A program made the position numbers and the translations under genes. This document shows, one piece after another, positions 1 to 9,093 of a stretch of 64,000 nucleotides of DNA. Location of the stretch: NCBI GenBank assembly GCA_964411665.1, contig CAYPMR010000009.1, positions 1-64,000 on the forward strand, given 5' to 3'. Source of the stretch: CALFCE01 sp964411665 (GTDB lineage Bacteria > Pseudomonadota > Gammaproteobacteria > Granulosicoccales > Granulosicoccaceae). Numbering within the stretch: the first letter of the stretch is position 1; every line of letters begins with the position of its first letter. The notes below the pieces were generated by a model. That model saw only the letters and a list, made by a program, of their open reading frames with translations, did not search any database and was not told the origin of the DNA.

Positions 1-2560
1 TCTGAAACTGCATGGTCCAGCCGAAAGAACGAAGATTGATCACAGAGACAAGAATATACGACATCAGGATGCCAAGGGGTATCGCAAGAACCCCTGCTAT
101 CAAACCCATTAAGCCGGTTTGAAGGTATAACAATATTCTGAGCTCTGGCGGTGTGACGCCAAGCGAGCGTAGCACGGCGAATTCCCGACTGCGCTCGAAC
201 GCCAATGCCATCAGCGCACTTAAGATACCGACGAATGCCACGCCTACAGTTAACAGACGCAAGACATGCGTGATGGCAAAGGTGCGATCGAAAATATCCA
301 GAGATAGATCGCGGAGTTCATTGTTAGAGCGCATCAGTAACCCATGCTGGTTAGCGAGTTTTCTAACTTGCTCGATACTTTGTTGCCTGACTGATTTTTT
401 GATATCACGGTGAAAGCTGATGCCCACTGTGTTCAGTTGCACATAATTCTGTTCATTGCCTGTATCTTCATCCTTATCATATTCAGCGTCACCTGCTGCT
501 GAATTGTCAGGCTGCCAGTGTTGTTGGAAATGACGCTGTGCGATTACAGCCATGCCTCTGCTAGCTGCATAGTCTGTAAATACGCCGGCGATATCGAATT
601 CACGTTCTCCGCTATCGGTTTGCAAGCGAAGCGTGTCTCCAGCCGTAACCTTATGGGCGTGTGCTAATGGTTCGGTAATAAAAATAGCACCCTGTTCCAG
701 CCATAGCTGTGAACGGCGGGTACTTGAGTTGTTGTCCAGAAAAGAGAAACCGTCTTTTGCATCTCCTGTTAGCTCAAGAGACATCAAGCGTGACGGTAGT
801 CCTTCGATTTCAATGTCCAACAGGCGCACCGTACGTGTACCCGAGATACTGTCAATATCACTTATTGAAGGCAACAATGAACCTGGTAGCAGATTATTTA
901 TCGACTGAGCATCACGCAGATAGATGTCAGCCTGCAGAGATTGCTCTAACCAGTCAGCCACTGATACACGAAAACTACCAATCATGATGCCGACACCAGC
1001 CGTTGCCGACACTGCAATCACCAGCGCTGCAATGGCAACTGCCGTGCGACTAAGACTCGCCCCCAGAGAGCGCAATGGATATTGTCCCATAGCGCCGCTG
1101 GTATTTGATTTAAGAGGTGGTCGCTGTTTGCTTGTTTTGTATCGTTCTGTCAGCAGTAACAAGCATTTTGGAATCAACATGCTGTAGCCGAGCACGATTA
1201 GAAACAATGCTAAAAAAGCTGCCCATAACGAATGACTTAACCACAAAATTACAAATCCGATCAACAACCCGGCAATACCCATCATCGAGATAAGCGGTAC
1301 GAGTTTGCGTGTACTGGACTCCAGTGTGGAGCGTTGCGTTAAGGAGATTGGAGCGGTGTTAGCGGCCTCCCGTGCAGGCATAAGTGTGGCGAACAGTGCT
1401 GCTATCAAACCAATAAATACGGCCTTGAATATTGAAAATAGCGAAACATCCAAACGTCTTACATCCAGAGTGAAATACAAATCGTTTATCGTTCGCGTCA
1501 CCAGATGCAACAACACCCCCCCAAGCGCATAGCCGAGAATAAGCCCTGCAATGATTCCGACCATGGCAAAGCCTGCTATTTCCAATAAAATCGCAATGAA
1601 AAGGTCACCACGCTGTACGCCGAGTAAACGCATCTGCCCAAAGACTGTTCTGCGTTCCAGTACCGATAATGTTGCCGTGTTATAAATCAAAAAGGCGCCA
1701 ACCAGAATGGCAAGCAGACTCATTGCCAGCAGATTCGTGTGGAATGCGGTTGTCATCTGTTGCAACGCATTGTTCCGTCGTGACGCTTCAGTGATGTTCA
1801 GTTCATTGGAGAGCGATCTAATGCTTGCCAGGTCTTGTGCAGCTGTCGCATCGTCTTCAATCACCAGGTCTATTCGACTCAGGCGATCGTGAAAATCAAG
1901 GATCGACTGTGCTGTGCCTATGTCTGTCATGGCAATGTTATCGGGTACAGGCTGATCACCTGTGACTAGCAGGTTAAGCAAATGCAACTGATGTGTACGG
2001 CCATTGACTTCGACTGTGATGACATCGCCGATCTTCAGGCCAAGTCTTTGTGCAGTCGTATCGGCTAATAAGAGGCTGCCAGGTTGCAGTAAAGCCAGTC
2101 TGTCGCCTATACCGGTGCTCGAATCGGGACTGTTCTGCAAATTATCAAGCTGATTTCGGAACATTGGCTCGGCAAACATATCCACGCCAATGAGTTGTAA
2201 GTTCTCAGCTACATTATCTGTGTTATTGCTGCTGCCGTTGCCGAAAATAGCAATACTGCCTTCTATAATCGGTGCGCTGTTGCGCAGCCCCAACTCTGTG
2301 CGCATCTGTGTGTAGATATTTTCGTCCAACCCGTTCGTGCCACCGGTGATCTGATGCGTTGTTCTTCCGGTTATGCTGTCAAGCGACAAGGCGAAAGCAC
2401 GCTTGGCACTGTGATTGGCAATATCAACACTGAATACAACAGACACCCCCAAGGCTATGCTGATCAGCATTAACACAGCCTGACGCTTGTGCTGACACCA
2501 GTAGCGCAAGGCACAAGTTAAGATCACACGGTAATCTGAATGGTGGGAAGAGCCAGTCAT
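1..2560 (-). CDS. FtsX/MacB-type ABC transporter permease (partial, C-terminus beyond left edge)
   Basis: Open frame on the minus strand from ATG at 2560 to position 1 with no stop, so the C-terminus lies outside the window. Translation starts MTGSSHHSDYRVILTCALRY and is followed by a hydrophobic anchor, then a long extracytoplasmic domain (about residues 45-270). A block of membrane helices follows with the FtsX-like signature of this family (for example TVFGQMRLLGVQRGDLF near residues 305-320). A second extracytoplasmic part begins after about residue 470. This is the architecture of MacB/LolC/FtsX permeases, specifically the two-copy FtsX-domain 'predicted permease' type. The ATPase gene lies 40 bp upstream on the same strand, so the two form one transporter that probably extrudes a lipid, lipoprotein or peptide. 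The substrate cannot be read from sequence. Confidence 0.85.
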   Translation of the reverse strand, partial: MTGSSHHSDYRVILTCALRYWCQHKRQAVLMLISIALGVSVVFSVDIANHSAKRAFALSLDSITGRTTHQITGGTNGLDENIYTQMRTELGLRNSAPIIEGSIAIFGNGSSNNTDNVAENLQLIGVDMFAEPMFRNQLDNLQNSPDSSTGIGDRLALLQPGSLLLADTTAQRLGLKIGDVITVEVNGRTHQLHLLNLLVTGDQPVPDNIAMTDIGTAQSILDFHDRLSRIDLVIEDDATAAQDLASIRSLSNELNITEASRRNNALQQMTTAFHTNLLAMSLLAILVGAFLIYNTATLSVLERRTVFGQMRLLGVQRGDLFIAILLEIAGFAMVGIIAGLILGYALGGVLLHLVTRTINDLYFTLDVRRLDVSLFSIFKAVFIGLIAALFATLMPAREAANTAPISLTQRSTLESSTRKLVPLISMMGIAGLLIGFVILWLSHSLWAAFLALFLIVLGYSMLIPKCLLLLTERYKTSKQRPPLKSNTSGAMGQYPLRSLGASLSRTAVAIAALVIAVSATAGVGIMIGSFRVSVADWLEQSLQADIYLRDAQSINNLLPGSLLPSISDIDSISGTRTVRLLDIEIEGLPSRLMSLELTGDAKDGFSFLDNNSSTRRSQLWLEQGAIFITEPLAHAHKVTAGDTLRLQTDSGEREFDIAGVFTDYAASRGMAVIAQRHFQQHWQPDNSAAGDAEYDKDEDTGNEQNYVQLNTVGISFHRDIKKSVRQQSIEQVRKLANQHGLLMRSNNELRDLSLDIFDRTFAITHVLRLLTVGVAFVGILSALMALAFERSREFAVLRSLGVTPPELRILLYLQTGLMGLIAGVLAIPLGILMSYILVSVINLRSFGWTMQFQ

Positions 2561-2600
2561 CTACTCTCCGGTGCCAGACTGTCTGCCGATGGATTTTCCA

Positions 2601-3338
2601 TTACAGCGACGTGCCCGTTCGAACATCGCCTGTATAACTGTCCTTGATTATTTCTCCATTGCGCAATTCCAGCACCCTGTCTGCGCTATCGGCAATGAGG
2701 TGACTATGGGTAACCATTATGATGGTCTGTCCGATGGTGGCAGCTATCTCGTTGGATAAATCCAGCATCCGTCTTCCTGTGTCTGCATCGAGATTGCCAG
2801 TGTGTTCATCTGCCAGTACCAACGACGGTGAGTGCACCATGGCCCGTGCAATAGCAACACGTTGTTGTTCGCCACCGGATAATTGATCCGGAAACGCATC
2901 AACGCGTTGTAACAGACCTACGCGATCGAGCATGGCATGAGCCAGCGACAGGGCCTCTTCATTATCGAAACTATTCAATTGCAAAGGCAGGAGTACATTC
3001 TCCAGTGCGCTAAGTGTCTGAATAAGGTTGAAGGATTGATAAATAAAACCGATGTGTCTGCGTCTGAATAAGGTGCGCTGGGTCTCCGACAATCGGGTGA
3101 TATTTTCGCCGCTGATGCGTACTTCGCCTTGATCTACCCGGTCGATCCCCGAAATAATATTCAGCAAGGTCGATTTACCACTGCCACTTTGCCCCAGTAG
3201 AGCAACACATTCCCCCCGGTTCACCTCCAGTGAGACCGAGCGCAGCACTTTTTGCACTGATTGGCCCCCTCCGTAGTGCTTGGCCACCCTGTCAAGTGCT
3301 AAAAACGGGGCGGTACAGTATTGATTGTCATTGGTCAT
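2601..3338 (-). CDS. ABC transporter ATP-binding protein, LolD/MacB family
   Basis: A 245-residue ATPase that would power the FtsX-type permease encoded just downstream. Visible motifs are Walker A GQSGSGKST (residues 49-57), Q-loop YQSFNL (100-105), signature LSGGEQQR (153-160) and Walker B LVLADE (173-178). The length and the 'ADExTGNLD' block are typical of the LolD/MacB/FtsE group. One oddity is residue 179, a histidine (ADEHTGNLD) where the family nearly always has proline; the catalytic Glu178 and the D-loop are intact. ATG at 3338. The 293-bp gap upstream (3339-3631) separates it from a divergent gene and presumably holds both promoters. Confidence 0.93.
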   Translation of the reverse strand: MTNDNQYCTAPFLALDRVAKHYGGGQSVQKVLRSVSLEVNRGECVALLGQSGSGKSTLLNIISGIDRVDQGEVRISGENITRLSETQRTLFRRRHIGFIYQSFNLIQTLSALENVLLPLQLNSFDNEEALSLAHAMLDRVGLLQRVDAFPDQLSGGEQQRVAIARAMVHSPSLVLADEHTGNLDADTGRRMLDLSNEIAATIGQTIIMVTHSHLIADSADRVLELRNGEIIKDSYTGDVRTGTSL

Positions 3339-3631
3339 ATCAGGATGCTGGATGTCGCAGTATGTCTGGCCCGGGAACTGTACTGAGATCAGACTATATA
3401 TTTAAAGACATTTTACATGGATGCTTTATATTGGATTGAGTGCCGGGAACAGCTATTATTTCCAGTTGCTGGGCTAGTAACCTCGGTTCCTGAGGGGTGC
3501 TGACTGGTAGTAATGATAAAATACATTCTTATTCGAGAGAGTTTTTGTCAGGCCTGCGACAGCTTTGTCTTTTCCGGTCTTCGTACGGCGAATCTGATTT
3601 GCGATTAACTTGAACAAAATGGAGTCAAGTA

Positions 3632-4426
3632 ATGAAAGACGAACATTTATATCTGCAGGCCAGGAGTGAGGTTGATAGCAGTCGTCGTAACCCGGCAATT
3701 TGGGCCAAAGCGATGTCAGTCACCAATAATGATGAGATTGTATCCCGCTATGCATATATCGCACTGCGAATGGAGCAATTGGTGGAACACGAACAAATAA
3801 GGAATTCTTCGCCATCACAAACCAACCCGATGGCAGATGAAGAACATCCGCTGGCTGATCTTGACGGTACCTTGCACACAGCGAAGCCTGATTTAGCGCC
3901 TGCCGCGATCGATCAGGATCAGGAGTATAAGACCTGGGAGTCAAATACAGGGCAAGAGCATGAGCGACAGCAAGCGCAGCACAAGCAACAGCCACCTGCG
4001 CAACAGCAGGCTGAGCCATTGGACCAACCCCAGCAACAGACTCAAATATCTGATGCAGTGGTACTCGCCGATGACCCAACCTTAATGGCTTTGCCTGAAT
4101 TTTCCCGTATCAGTGGTATGACGGATGAGCAAGCCAGAACACGAGCACAAACACAGCAACATGCTTTGGTTGCCACTAACGGTGGGCACTTTGTCAAAAG
4201 AGATGCCGTGACACCTCTTATGCAGAATCGTACGTTTGCTAATGGAGAACTGGCAGATCGTGCTTTTAAAGGTGGTAAGGGTTGGTTGAAAGCATTTGCT
4301 TTTATAAAGTTGATAGCTATTTTGGCCATCGCTGCCTTGGCTGTGTTTTTTCCAGAGTTGGTTACAAAAGCGGTGGAGTGGATAAAAAACACTATCCCTG
4401 CATTGTCTGGCCTGATGGGGCAATAA
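3632..4426 (+). CDS. Q-rich protein with C-terminal membrane helix, unknown function
   Basis: 264 residues. ATG at 3632 is preceded by GGAG seven bases upstream. There are three zones. Residues 1-60 form a helical head (LYLQARSEVDSSRR...PAIWAKAM...RYAYIALRMEQL); similar 'LYxQAxxEv...LWAKA...YIxLR' heads occur at the N-terminus of other proteobacterial hypothetical proteins, as I recall. Residues 60-140 are low-complexity, rich in Q, P and A (for example QQAQHKQQPPAQQQ), and probably disordered. Residues 225-262 contain one strong membrane helix (FIKLIAILAIAALAVFFPEL) and an amphipathic tail. There is no signal peptide, so the head is probably cytoplasmic. No function can be assigned; its neighbours (an ABC exporter behind, a GcvT-like enzyme ahead) give no clear hint. 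Confidence 0.75.
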   Translation: MKDEHLYLQARSEVDSSRRNPAIWAKAMSVTNNDEIVSRYAYIALRMEQLVEHEQIRNSSPSQTNPMADEEHPLADLDGTLHTAKPDLAPAAIDQDQEYKTWESNTGQEHERQQAQHKQQPPAQQQAEPLDQPQQQTQISDAVVLADDPTLMALPEFSRISGMTDEQARTRAQTQQHALVATNGGHFVKRDAVTPLMQNRTFANGELADRAFKGGKGWLKAFAFIKLIAILAIAALAVFFPELVTKAVEWIKNTIPALSGLMGQ

Positions 4427-4498
4427 TCCAGTAGCCCCAATCCAATTTTAATTATGTATTGCTCCAGTGATGGTAAGACGCGTGATCTTGTTACATCC

Positions 4499-5629
4499 AT
4501 GCCAGGCTCAGGCTGGGATTTTTCGTTAACTCGCCACCCGTACCATGAAATAGAACGACCGTACGGTCCGCATTACTGTGTCTATAACCGTCGTTTGATG
4601 GCTTGCTGCTTTGACAAACTCTCGACAGTTGATGGTTACTGGAAGCTGCGGCGTTCCGCCGCTGTGCTGCATACTGGTGAACTGCCGTTACAGTTCGAGG
4701 GCCCCGATGCTGAAAAACTGCTTAATCTGTTGTTCACCAAAGATATCACTCAACTAAAAGTTAATCGTTGTGGCTACGGTATCGCCTGTTATGAAGACGG
4801 TAAGTTGTTGGTAGATGGCGTACTGTTGCGTCTGTCAGAAGATAAATTCTGGTATGCACAGGCTGATGGTGATTTTTACAGCTGGGCTCGTGCGCATGCC
4901 ACTGGTATGGATGTGACCATCAGCGATCCGGGTGTCTTTGCATCACAAGTGCAGGGGCCCAAGGCTCTGGACATACTCGAGGCCGCAGCTGAAGGTGGCT
5001 TGCCGGAGAAATTCACTTACTTCGGTTTGGCGCGCGTCAATCTTGGCGGGCAGGAAGTTGTCATTACGCGCACTGGCTATACAAATGAGCTGGGCTGGGA
5101 GTTCTACACAGAACCTCACCACGATGCTGAAGCCTTGTGGGCTCATCTGGTTGAGGCGGGAGCGCCTCATGATATGGCTTTGTTTGGACTCGATTCCATG
5201 CACATCCGCCGAATCGAGGCAGGTATTTTGAATGCCGGTGCTGATTTTGATCTGACAACGACACCGTTTGATGTGGGCTTCGATGCGTTTGTAGATATGG
5301 AAAAGCCCCATTTCATAGGCAAAGAAGCACTTGAAAAAGCACCACGTGAGTCCCGTCAAAGCGGCCTTCTATGCAGTGCCGAGCCACATATTGGTTCTGA
5401 TATATGCATTGATGGTAAACGCGTGGGCCGCGTCACAGCCGGGGCCATTTCACCCTACCTGAAAAAAGGTATTGGTATAGCGTTGCTTGATAAAGCGGGT
5501 CTGGCAGCAGGTACAGCGGTTGAGATCGGCTGTATAGATGGCAAAATGCACGCCGGTGAACTTGCCGACTTGCCGCTCTATGACAAGGCCTGTGAGATAC
5601 CGCGAGGCAAGTTGGTCGATATACCTTAG
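4499..5629 (+). CDS. GcvT-family (aminomethyltransferase / DmdA-like) folate-dependent protein
   Basis: About 376 residues from ATG 4499; an in-frame ATG also exists at 4454. I prefer 4499 because it keeps the block YGPHYCVYNRRL that aligns with the N-terminus of DMSP-demethylase-like GcvT paralogues and adds nothing unconserved. Neither start has a clear ribosome-binding site. Features include FEGPDAEKLLNLLFTKDI, VQGPKAL, RTGYTNELGWEFY, the conserved RIEAGILNAGADFD block and a C-terminal GCV_T barrel. These proteins bind tetrahydrofolate and remove methyl or aminomethyl groups. Sequence alone does not separate DMSP demethylase (DmdA) from O- or N-demethylating relatives, and no gcvH or gcvP lies near, so a role in glycine cleavage is unlikely. 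Confidence 0.85.
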   Translation: MPGSGWDFSLTRHPYHEIERPYGPHYCVYNRRLMACCFDKLSTVDGYWKLRRSAAVLHTGELPLQFEGPDAEKLLNLLFTKDITQLKVNRCGYGIACYEDGKLLVDGVLLRLSEDKFWYAQADGDFYSWARAHATGMDVTISDPGVFASQVQGPKALDILEAAAEGGLPEKFTYFGLARVNLGGQEVVITRTGYTNELGWEFYTEPHHDAEALWAHLVEAGAPHDMALFGLDSMHIRRIEAGILNAGADFDLTTTPFDVGFDAFVDMEKPHFIGKEALEKAPRESRQSGLLCSAEPHIGSDICIDGKRVGRVTAGAISPYLKKGIGIALLDKAGLAAGTAVEIGCIDGKMHAGELADLPLYDKACEIPRGKLVDIP

Positions 5630-5723
5630 CGACAGTACAAGAGACTGTCGGGTCTGCGCACTGTATTCAGCAGGTTGCGTTTGTAAAAGTGTTTATTTGT
5701 TAATGGTTTTCCCGGCAAATGGA

Positions 5724-6752
5724 TCAAAGGCGAAGACCGCTTTGCGGATCGAAATGGTGAATGTGTTCCAGCTTTGCGTTGAAGCTGATCCGGGTACCGC
5801 TAGTCAGACTGTCTGCTTGATTTACCTTCACGGTAAATGACTGACCACCAGCAGTTTTTAAATAAACCAGGCTGTATTCGCCGAGTTGCTCTGTTAGCTC
5901 GATAGATCCCGTGACTAATGCCTGTGAGTGGTCACAACTTTTAAGGTGCTCAGATCGAACGCCTATAAAAGTATCTTTGTTGTTGCCCGAAATAACAGTC
6001 GAATTGTATTCGATATCGTCGGGGTTGAAAAAATTCATCTTCGGACTGCCAATAAAACCGGCTACAAACGTATTGGCAGGCGATTGATAAAGCTCTAACG
6101 GCGTGCCGTACTGCTCGACCCGGCCGTCGCGCAAGACGACGATTCTGTCTGCCAGTGTCATGGCTTCAATCTGATCGTGAGTCACATATATCATGGTGCT
6201 CTTCAGGCGCTGGTGCAAGCGCGATATCTCTAGCCGTGTCTGAGTGCGTAAGGCTGCATCGAGATTAGATAATGGCTCGTCAAACAAAAATACTGCCGGC
6301 TCGCGCACGATGGCCCGTCCGATAGCGACACGCTGGCGCTGTCCACCCGACAGCTCTTTTGGAGAGCGATTTAATAGATCATTTAACCCGAGTATGTTTG
6401 CTGCTTCTTCGACCCGTTTGCGGATTTCCTTTTTTGGTGTTTTCGCCTGTTTGAGACCAAAGGCCATATTGTTGTACACAGACATATGCGGGTAGAGGGC
6501 ATAGCTCTGGAACACCATCGCTACACCACGTTTCGATGGAGCTGTATGATCAACAATCTTATTGCCGATACTGATCGAACCTTGATTGGACGTTTCCAGT
6601 CCTGCTATCAGTCTTAACAATGTTGATTTGCCACACCCGGATGGCCCGACAAATACAACAAATTCACCGTCACCAATATCCAAATCGATACCATGCAGCA
6701 CTGGCTGATCACCAAAAGACTTGTGGATATTTTCAAGATTTACTGAGGCCAT
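5724..6752 (-). CDS. smoK: Polyol/sugar ABC transporter ATP-binding protein (SmoK/MalK type)
   Basis: 342-residue ATPase of the carbohydrate CUT1 importer family. Walker A GPSGCGKST (36-44), signature LSGGQRQRVAIGRAIV (from 134), Walker B VFLFDEPLSNLDA with DE at 158-159, switch His in YVTHDQ, and a C-terminal TOBE-type regulatory region with GVRSEHL. It is the last gene of a five-gene polyol operon; its start overlaps the end of the mannitol dehydrogenase gene by 13 bp, so translation is likely coupled. The gene order (binding protein, two permeases, dehydrogenase, ATPase) resembles smo/mtl operons of Rhodobacter. The symbol is by analogy. Confidence 0.92.
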   Translation of the reverse strand: MASVNLENIHKSFGDQPVLHGIDLDIGDGEFVVFVGPSGCGKSTLLRLIAGLETSNQGSISIGNKIVDHTAPSKRGVAMVFQSYALYPHMSVYNNMAFGLKQAKTPKKEIRKRVEEAANILGLNDLLNRSPKELSGGQRQRVAIGRAIVREPAVFLFDEPLSNLDAALRTQTRLEISRLHQRLKSTMIYVTHDQIEAMTLADRIVVLRDGRVEQYGTPLELYQSPANTFVAGFIGSPKMNFFNPDDIEYNSTVISGNNKDTFIGVRSEHLKSCDHSQALVTGSIELTEQLGEYSLVYLKTAGGQSFTVKVNQADSLTSGTRISFNAKLEHIHHFDPQSGLRL

Positions 6753-8161
6753 GTTTTCTCTACCTTATCAATGGCCGCAAGTAAATCAGGCTCAAATGAT
6801 TTGTATTGCCTGGGTAGCTGTGACCATAGATCGCGACTATTGGCGAACAGGGATTCGCCGTCTGCTGCAAACAAGGGCAGCATTTTTTCCCATTGAGGTT
6901 CGTTGTAATTAGCTTCAAGTTTTCCCTGATGAATTCTACGTGCATAGACATACCAACTGGCAACCGAAAGTAAGGTGTGTTCGGGAACAATACTTTGCTC
7001 ATAGCAGCCCAGCAGCGTCGGTCTGATAAATATTTGCATCTTGCTGTAGCCATCCATGCATATCCGTTCAAGGTTATCCGCGATAGCCTGGTTACCAAAT
7101 CTGGAGGTAATCACAGCAAGGTATTGTCGTTTATCGAAAGGCAGTGTATCAGTCAGTGCCGGCAAAACTTCTCTTTGTTGAAAGTTATCAAAGTGCTGTT
7201 TTAGCAGCGGATTCTGTATTGTCTGGTCAAAGGTTGTATGCCCTGCAAGCACACCCAGATAGGCAAGTCCTGAATGCCCACCGTTGAGAATTCTGATTTT
7301 AGCCTCTTCATAAGGGTGCACATCGTCTACGATCTCAACACCTGCGAGTGTAAAGTCTGGTACTGAGCCGGCAAAATTATTTTCCATCACCCATTGTATA
7401 AATGATTCTGAGTGTATTGCCGCCGTTGAATTCGTGTTGAACATTAGCCGCAAATCGTTCTGCGTACGGGTTGATATTCTTGGTGTAATGCGATCAACCA
7501 TGGAGCAGGGAAAGGTTACATTGCGACTGACCCAATCAAAAAGTGTCTGATTGTCACTTGCACTTAAAAACTTTAGAAAATTGCCCTTCAGCATCTGTCC
7601 GTTAGCACGAATATTGTCGCAACAGAAAATGGTTATTGGTTTGTCGACAGTGGTAGCTCGATGCTCTAGTGCTCTTGCCAAATAGGCATAGACAGAACAT
7701 GCCTTAAGGCCTGCGATTTCCTGCTGTATCAGTGGATCATCAACATTCAGCTCACCTTTGTCGGTTAGATAGTAACCACTTTCGGTAACAGTGATGGTCA
7801 CCATATTTATATTATCCTTGCTCAGTGCTTTCTCACTTGTCTGTGCATCGCGAGTCCAGTCAAGAAAGTCTGTGTGACAACGTATACGCTGATAGTGATG
7901 TTTGTTCTCAGGAGTAGTTGTCTGTAGTAGGTAACCCTGGTCAGCTTTAATGGCATTTGCTGAGGATGCGAAGGAATGGCTTTCGCTTTCGCGTAAATTG
8001 ATCGAACAAATACCCCAGTTTAAATCCCCCGATTTAACCATGTAGTCATCGATATAGGCTGCTTGATGGGCTCTATGGAAGGCGCCAAAACCCAGATGTA
8101 CGATGCCAGTTTTACAGTCACTGCGTGCGTAGCGTGACTCGACTAGAGTGTGTTCTTGCAT
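6740..8161 (-). CDS. mtlK: Mannitol 2-dehydrogenase (polyol dehydrogenase, long-chain)
   Basis: 473 residues, the usual length of monomeric long-chain polyol dehydrogenases, which oxidise D-mannitol (and often D-arabitol or sorbitol) to the ketose with NAD. The N-terminal motif GFGAFHRAHQAAYIDDYM (about 24-41) is the nucleotide-binding signature of the family. The catalytic-lysine block KIRILNGGHSGLAYLG is present near residue 290. Start is ATG at 8161. It lies 46 bp downstream of the second permease gene and overlaps the ATPase gene, so uptake and oxidation of the polyol are co-transcribed. Mannitol specificity rather than arabitol or sorbitol is inferred from family and context only. Confidence 0.92.
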   Translation of the reverse strand: MQEHTLVESRYARSDCKTGIVHLGFGAFHRAHQAAYIDDYMVKSGDLNWGICSINLRESESHSFASSANAIKADQGYLLQTTTPENKHHYQRIRCHTDFLDWTRDAQTSEKALSKDNINMVTITVTESGYYLTDKGELNVDDPLIQQEIAGLKACSVYAYLARALEHRATTVDKPITIFCCDNIRANGQMLKGNFLKFLSASDNQTLFDWVSRNVTFPCSMVDRITPRISTRTQNDLRLMFNTNSTAAIHSESFIQWVMENNFAGSVPDFTLAGVEIVDDVHPYEEAKIRILNGGHSGLAYLGVLAGHTTFDQTIQNPLLKQHFDNFQQREVLPALTDTLPFDKRQYLAVITSRFGNQAIADNLERICMDGYSKMQIFIRPTLLGCYEQSIVPEHTLLSVASWYVYARRIHQGKLEANYNEPQWEKMLPLFAADGESLFANSRDLWSQLPRQYKSFEPDLLAAIDKVEKTWPQ

Positions 8162-8207
8162 GAGTGCGCTTCACGATTATGTGAGATTGACTGGAACATG
8201 AATTCAG

Positions 8208-9038
8208 TTACTTTACCGCGCCAAATGTTAGACCCTGTACGAGCTGTTTCTGAGTGAGCCAGCCCAGTACAACAATGGGTGCACAGGCGAGGGTGCTGAC
8301 AGCTGATACCTTTGCCCAGAATAACCCCTCTGGGCTGGAGAAGCTTGCCACAAGAGCGACTAGAGTCTGGGCATTTGACGATGTCAGTTGTATCGACCAG
8401 AAAGCTTCGTTCCATAACAGAACTATCGATAGCAGCGCAGTTGACGCGATTCCACCGCGTGCCAAAGGGGCAATAATCTGAGTGATTTCTCCGAGCACGG
8501 ATGTGGCATCCATTCTGGCGGCTTCCAGAATCTCACGTGGAATTTCGCGAAAATAGGTAAACAGAATCATCATGATGATCGGTAAATTGATTAGCGCATA
8601 GATAACAACCAGGGCGATTTTTGTATCCAGAAGATCAAAGCGTTGACAGATCAAATAGACGGGCATCAACACGCCGACTGCAGGTAACATTTTGGTGGAT
8701 AGCATCCACAGCAAAATGCTTTTTGTTCTACGGCTCGGATAAAACGCCATAGCGTAGACAGACGGTATAGCGATAAGCATCGCCAATGCCGTGCCTCCAA
8801 TACTGGTGACAATAGAAGCCCATGCATGGCGTGTGTAGCTGGTTCTTTCCTGAATCAGGAAATAATTTTCAAGAGTAGGTTTGAATATGATTTCAGGTGG
8901 AATGGCGATAGCCTGTAATTCGGTTTTAAGGCTGGTTAATACCATCCAGAAAATTGGAAAAAACATCGCTACTGCACACAGCCAACTGACTCCAATAGCC
9001 AGGCGATTACCAAAGCTATTTGCTTTATGCCCACTCAT
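8208..9038 (-). CDS. smoG: Polyol/sugar ABC transporter permease (SmoG/MalG type)
   Basis: 276-residue inner-membrane permease with six predicted helices. It carries the EAA-loop signature of the MalG group, EAARMDATSVLGEITQIIAPLARGG (shown in two parts: EAARMDATS, then IIAPLARGG), which contacts the ATPase. The N-terminus resembles other CUT1 permeases (SWLCAVAMFFPIFWMVLTSL). It follows smoF by 55 bp and precedes the mannitol dehydrogenase gene. ATG at 9038. Confidence 0.92.
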   Translation of the reverse strand: MSGHKANSFGNRLAIGVSWLCAVAMFFPIFWMVLTSLKTELQAIAIPPEIIFKPTLENYFLIQERTSYTRHAWASIVTSIGGTALAMLIAIPSVYAMAFYPSRRTKSILLWMLSTKMLPAVGVLMPVYLICQRFDLLDTKIALVVIYALINLPIIMMILFTYFREIPREILEAARMDATSVLGEITQIIAPLARGGIASTALLSIVLLWNEAFWSIQLTSSNAQTLVALVASFSSPEGLFWAKVSAVSTLACAPIVVLGWLTQKQLVQGLTFGAVK

Positions 9039-9093
9039 CGAGCGAACCTCATCTGAGTTGTGCGCTTGATAGGCTTATATGAACGGCGCTTTA

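Noticed and set aside
5630..5650. Inverted repeat CGACAG...CTGTCG directly after the GcvT-like stop
   Set aside because: Six base pairs with a 9-nt loop and no T-run; too weak to call a terminator.
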